A DNA stretch of 7,062 nt from the NCBI GenBank assembly GCA_947177515.1, contig CAMWUU010000190.1, positions 1 to 7,062 of the forward strand, written 5' to 3'. Below the pieces are notes generated by a model, which did not search any database, had not been told where the DNA came from, and saw nothing but the letters and a program-made list of their open reading frames with translations. The stretch comes from an uncultured Lachnospiraceae bacterium. Lineage in GTDB: Bacteria; Bacillota; Clostridia; Lachnospirales; Lachnospiraceae. The position numbers were made by a program, and so were the translations under genes. Below are positions 5,236 through 7,062 of the stretch, in pieces; the stretch's first letter is position 1, and every line of letters begins with the position of its first letter.

Positions 5236-6303
5236 ATGGGTGATAAACAGCAAAATTACATTGCAATCCCAGCCTTCCTCAAAGTGGAGGATGGCGCGCT
5301 GGCAAAGATTGGGGCATATCTTAAAAAACATCAGTTAAACAAAGTGGTGATTTATTTTGGGAATGGGCTGATTGATATGTTTGGCAGTACCGTGATGGAA
5401 TCCCTGCACACGGCTGAGATTGAGGTATTGGAATACCGGGAGATTGATACGGTGCGTCTGGAGGAGATTACAGAGCTGGCGTTTAACCTGCCGAACAAAA
5501 CGCAGGCAGTTATCGGACTTGGTGGAGGAAAGGTAATTGATGTGGCAAAATATGTTGGGTTTTTACAAAAAATCCCATTTATTAGTGTTCCAACCTCCTC
5601 CTCAAGCGATGGTTTTTCAAGTGCTAGTGCTTCTTTGCTGGTGAACGGGAGGCGCAAGTCCGTCCCTGCCCGGATTGCTTATGGGATTATTGTGGACTCA
5701 CAGGTAATCAAGAGCGCACCAGAGCGCTTTTTGTACTCTGGTATCGGGGATATGATATCTAAGATCACCGCACTCTATGACTGGCTGTTTGAGGAGGCAC
5801 ATGGCGCGTCAAAAGTGGACGATTTTGCGATGATGATCGCGAAAAAGGCGGTTAACAGCTTTGTGCGCACACCGTTTTCTGATATTAAGGAAACTTTATT
5901 TTTAAAGGAGTTAATGGATTCGCTTGCCATGAGTGGCATTGCTAATGAGATTGCAGGCAGCAGCGCGCCAACTAGCGGCAGCGAGCACCTGATTTCCCAT
6001 GCGTTAGATAAGATGCTTGAAAATCCACAGCTTCATGGGGTGCAGGTTGGGATTGCAACCTATCTGATGAGTGTGGTGCAGGATCACCGTTATAAACGGG
6101 TTCATACAGTTTTGTCAGATACGGGATTTTTTGATTACGTGGAAACATTAAATCTTGATGTAGAGGATTATATCAGGGCAATTGATATGGCACCGTCCAT
6201 CAAGCCGTTCCGGTATACCTATCTGCATGAGGAGCAGTATCAAAAGAAGGCAAAAGAAGTATTGCAAACGGATAAAACCCTTAGAAAGATTTTCCATATT
6301 TAA
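5236..6303 (+). CDS. Glycerol-1-phosphate dehydrogenase-like enzyme (iron-containing ADH superfamily)
   Basis: A 355-residue predicted cytoplasmic NAD(P)-dependent dehydrogenase of the glycerol dehydrogenase/G1P dehydrogenase group. GLGGGKVIDVAKY (94-106) is the dinucleotide-binding glycine loop. PTSSSSDGFSSASA (119-132) corresponds to the PT...DG segment of G1P dehydrogenases. The three family metal ligands appear to be Asp172 (GIGDMISK), His251 (GSEHLISH) and His267 (LHGVQVG), so the active site looks intact. Known relatives reduce dihydroxyacetone phosphate to sn-glycerol-1-phosphate (EgsA/AraM) or oxidise glycerol; substrate here is not certain. The protein is somewhat shorter than Bacillus EgsA. 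ATG 5236 has AAGGAGG nine bases upstream. The gene is read after the small ORF from the 5058 promoter, and a GC-rich hairpin follows its stop. Confidence 0.85.
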   Translation: MGDKQQNYIAIPAFLKVEDGALAKIGAYLKKHQLNKVVIYFGNGLIDMFGSTVMESLHTAEIEVLEYREIDTVRLEEITELAFNLPNKTQAVIGLGGGKVIDVAKYVGFLQKIPFISVPTSSSSDGFSSASASLLVNGRRKSVPARIAYGIIVDSQVIKSAPERFLYSGIGDMISKITALYDWLFEEAHGASKVDDFAMMIAKKAVNSFVRTPFSDIKETLFLKELMDSLAMSGIANEIAGSSAPTSGSEHLISHALDKMLENPQLHGVQVGIATYLMSVVQDHRYKRVHTVLSDTGFFDYVETLNLDVEDYIRAIDMAPSIKPFRYTYLHEEQYQKKAKEVLQTDKTLRKIFHI

Positions 6304-6315
6304 CCTAATGGGCAA

Positions 6316-6359
6316 GGCTCCCCCTGCCCCTAAGTGTAGCGTAGGCGGCGGGGGGAGCC
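6316..6359 (+). terminator. GC-rich hairpin after the dehydrogenase gene
   Basis: GGCTCCCCCTGCC (6316-6328) pairs with GGCGGGGGGAGCC (6347-6359) over 13 positions with one T-G wobble. The loop has an inner CCTA/TAGG pairing. Only ACTTTGTC follows, so the T-run is weak for an intrinsic terminator. Flanking GGCAA and TTTGTC partly extend the symmetry, as seen in dispersed hairpin repeats of some Clostridia. Terminator or intergenic repeat are both possible. Confidence 0.5.
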
Positions 6360-6655
6360 ACTTTGTCAAGGTTGTTTTGCTGGGAGGATGCCTTAAAAGA
6401 TAATGGGGCTTGCTATAAGAGGATGAGGGAGGAATTTTTCGGTATATAAAAGCTGTATACAATATATGGCTTGTAGAATGCGGAAAATTAAGATATAGAT
6501 TGTGGATTTTATTGTAGATTTACAGTTATGCCAGAAAGGGGAATGATATATAAAAAAGTGAAAAAATCTCTTGTCATAAGGAAAAAAACTCTTTATAATA
6601 GTATATAATCTGTAAGAGTGAAGAAAATAGAGAAAAAAGCGTGAGGTAGACGATT
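6360..6655. other. AT-rich intergenic stretch before the right-edge ATPase
   Basis: The gap between dehydrogenase and ATPase is about 350 bases including the hairpin. Positions 6421-6660 are only 72 of 240 G+C by hand count, much lower than the neighbouring dehydrogenase gene. I see no gene, tRNA or strong RNA fold. A promoter lies near its right end. The composition suggests the edge of an acquired segment. Confidence 0.6.
6571..6599 (+). promoter_or_regulatory. Sigma-A promoter for the AAA ATPase gene
   Basis: TTGTCA (6571-6576, 5 of 6 matches to TTGACA), a 17-base spacer and a perfect TATAAT (6594-6599). A second TATAAT lies ten bases later (6604-6609) without its own good -35. The predicted start is near 6606, roughly 50 bases before the ATG. 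The gene is thus likely independent of the dehydrogenase unit. Confidence 0.75.
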
Positions 6656-7062
6656 ATGCTGATGAGATTTTCCGTGGCAAATTTTTTGTCGTTTGGATAT
6701 AAATTAGATGAAAAAGGGGCAATTATCCCTACGGAGTACCATCTTTATGCTGGAAGGTCGGAACAACATAGTGAGAGAGTGATCCGTTGCCAGGAACGAA
6801 AGGTATTAAAATTTTCATCTATCTATGGAGCGAATGCATCAGGAAAGTCTAATTTAATCCGGGCGATTGATACGGGGAAAAAAATTATTTTAAATACATT
6901 GGATAGGATGGATTATTCTGACAAATTCTGTAAAAATAAAGCAATAAATGCGGATCATCCAACGTATTTTGAATATGAGTTGACTATTGAAGAAAAGTGC
7001 TATGCCTATGGATTTACAGTTAGGTTAAGGGATAATTACGTTCTGTCGGAGTGGCTTTACGA
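6656..7062 (+). CDS. AAA ATPase N-terminus (AAA_15/AAA_21 type), cut by window end
   Basis: An open frame of 135 codons and two bases runs off the right edge. It begins MLMRFSVANFLSFG, the typical opening of small ABC/SMC-like AAA ATPases. Walker A GANASGKS lies at residues 58-65. Proteins of this kind run to about 400-450 residues and recur in phage-defence cassettes, often as the ATPase of two-gene pairs such as RloA/RloB or AbiL; others have no known role. GAGG at 6643-6646 precedes ATG 6656 by nine bases; the ATG at codon 3 is an alternative start. G+C is about 36% by hand count (128 of 360), against 48% in 300 bases of the dehydrogenase gene, which suggests transfer. The Walker B, signature and any C-terminal nuclease-like part are beyond the window, so the exact family is open. 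Confidence 0.85.
   Translation, partial: MLMRFSVANFLSFGYKLDEKGAIIPTEYHLYAGRSEQHSERVIRCQERKVLKFSSIYGANASGKSNLIRAIDTGKKIILNTLDRMDYSDKFCKNKAINADHPTYFEYELTIEEKCYAYGFTVRLRDNYVLSEWLY

Noticed and set aside
6182..6403. Open frame across the dehydrogenase end and hairpin
   Set aside because: It lies in another frame of the dehydrogenase gene and then in the GC-rich hairpin.
6543..6608. 21-codon Lys-rich frame before the ATPase
   Set aside because: AAAGGGG is nearly adjacent to the ATG, too close for normal initiation, and the frame covers the ATPase promoter.

Overview
The window looks like a piece of a mid-GC Firmicute chromosome, most likely a gut Clostridia/Lachnospiraceae-type bacterium. This is inferred from AGGAGG-type ribosome binding sites, textbook sigma-A promoters, a DUF815 ATPase, a Pro/Thr-linked SH3 membrane protein and a lipoprotein beta-propeller; no marker gene fixes the taxonomy. 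Both edges look like contig ends. The left edge carries a Tn5/Nextera mosaic-end remnant and a short tandem repeat, and the right edge cuts a gene.

Layout. 1-157: adapter-like sequence, then a 29-bp tandem repeat. 158-1471 (+): DUF815-family AAA ATPase. 1478-1506: strong sigma-A promoter, partly bracketed by an inverted repeat. 1582-2712 (+): membrane protein with a signal peptide, an extracellular SH3b domain, a Pro/Thr spacer, one transmembrane helix and a cytoplasmic tail that ends in a PcrA/UvrD Tudor-like motif. 2734-2769: bidirectional terminator between convergent genes. 2861-4588 (-): secreted lipoprotein with a PQQ/BamB-like beta-propeller, TTG start. 4589-5104: a 0.5-kb intergenic region rich in structure: a heptamer array (ACCATGT), degenerate direct repeats, a perfect 11-bp-arm palindrome, and promoters on both strands. 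5105-5233 (+): 42-codon small ORF ending 2 nt before the next gene. 5236-6303 (+): glycerol-1-phosphate-dehydrogenase-like enzyme. 6316-6359: GC-rich hairpin. 6360-6655: AT-rich gap with a strong promoter. 6656-7062 (+): N-terminus of an AAA ATPase of the kind common in phage-defence cassettes, cut by the window end.

How it fits together. The two left genes and the beta-propeller lipoprotein suggest a cell-envelope neighbourhood, but nothing proves a shared pathway. The dehydrogenase and the small ORF form a separate transcription unit. Base composition drops sharply after 6360: hand counts give about 48% GC in 5701-6000, 30% in 6421-6660 and 36% in 6661-7020. This suggests that the right end is the start of an acquired, possibly defence-related, segment. 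No complete new system can be demonstrated here. The best leads are the right-edge ATPase, the operator-like array upstream of the lipoprotein gene, the coupled small ORF, and the SH3b-TM-Tudor-like fusion.
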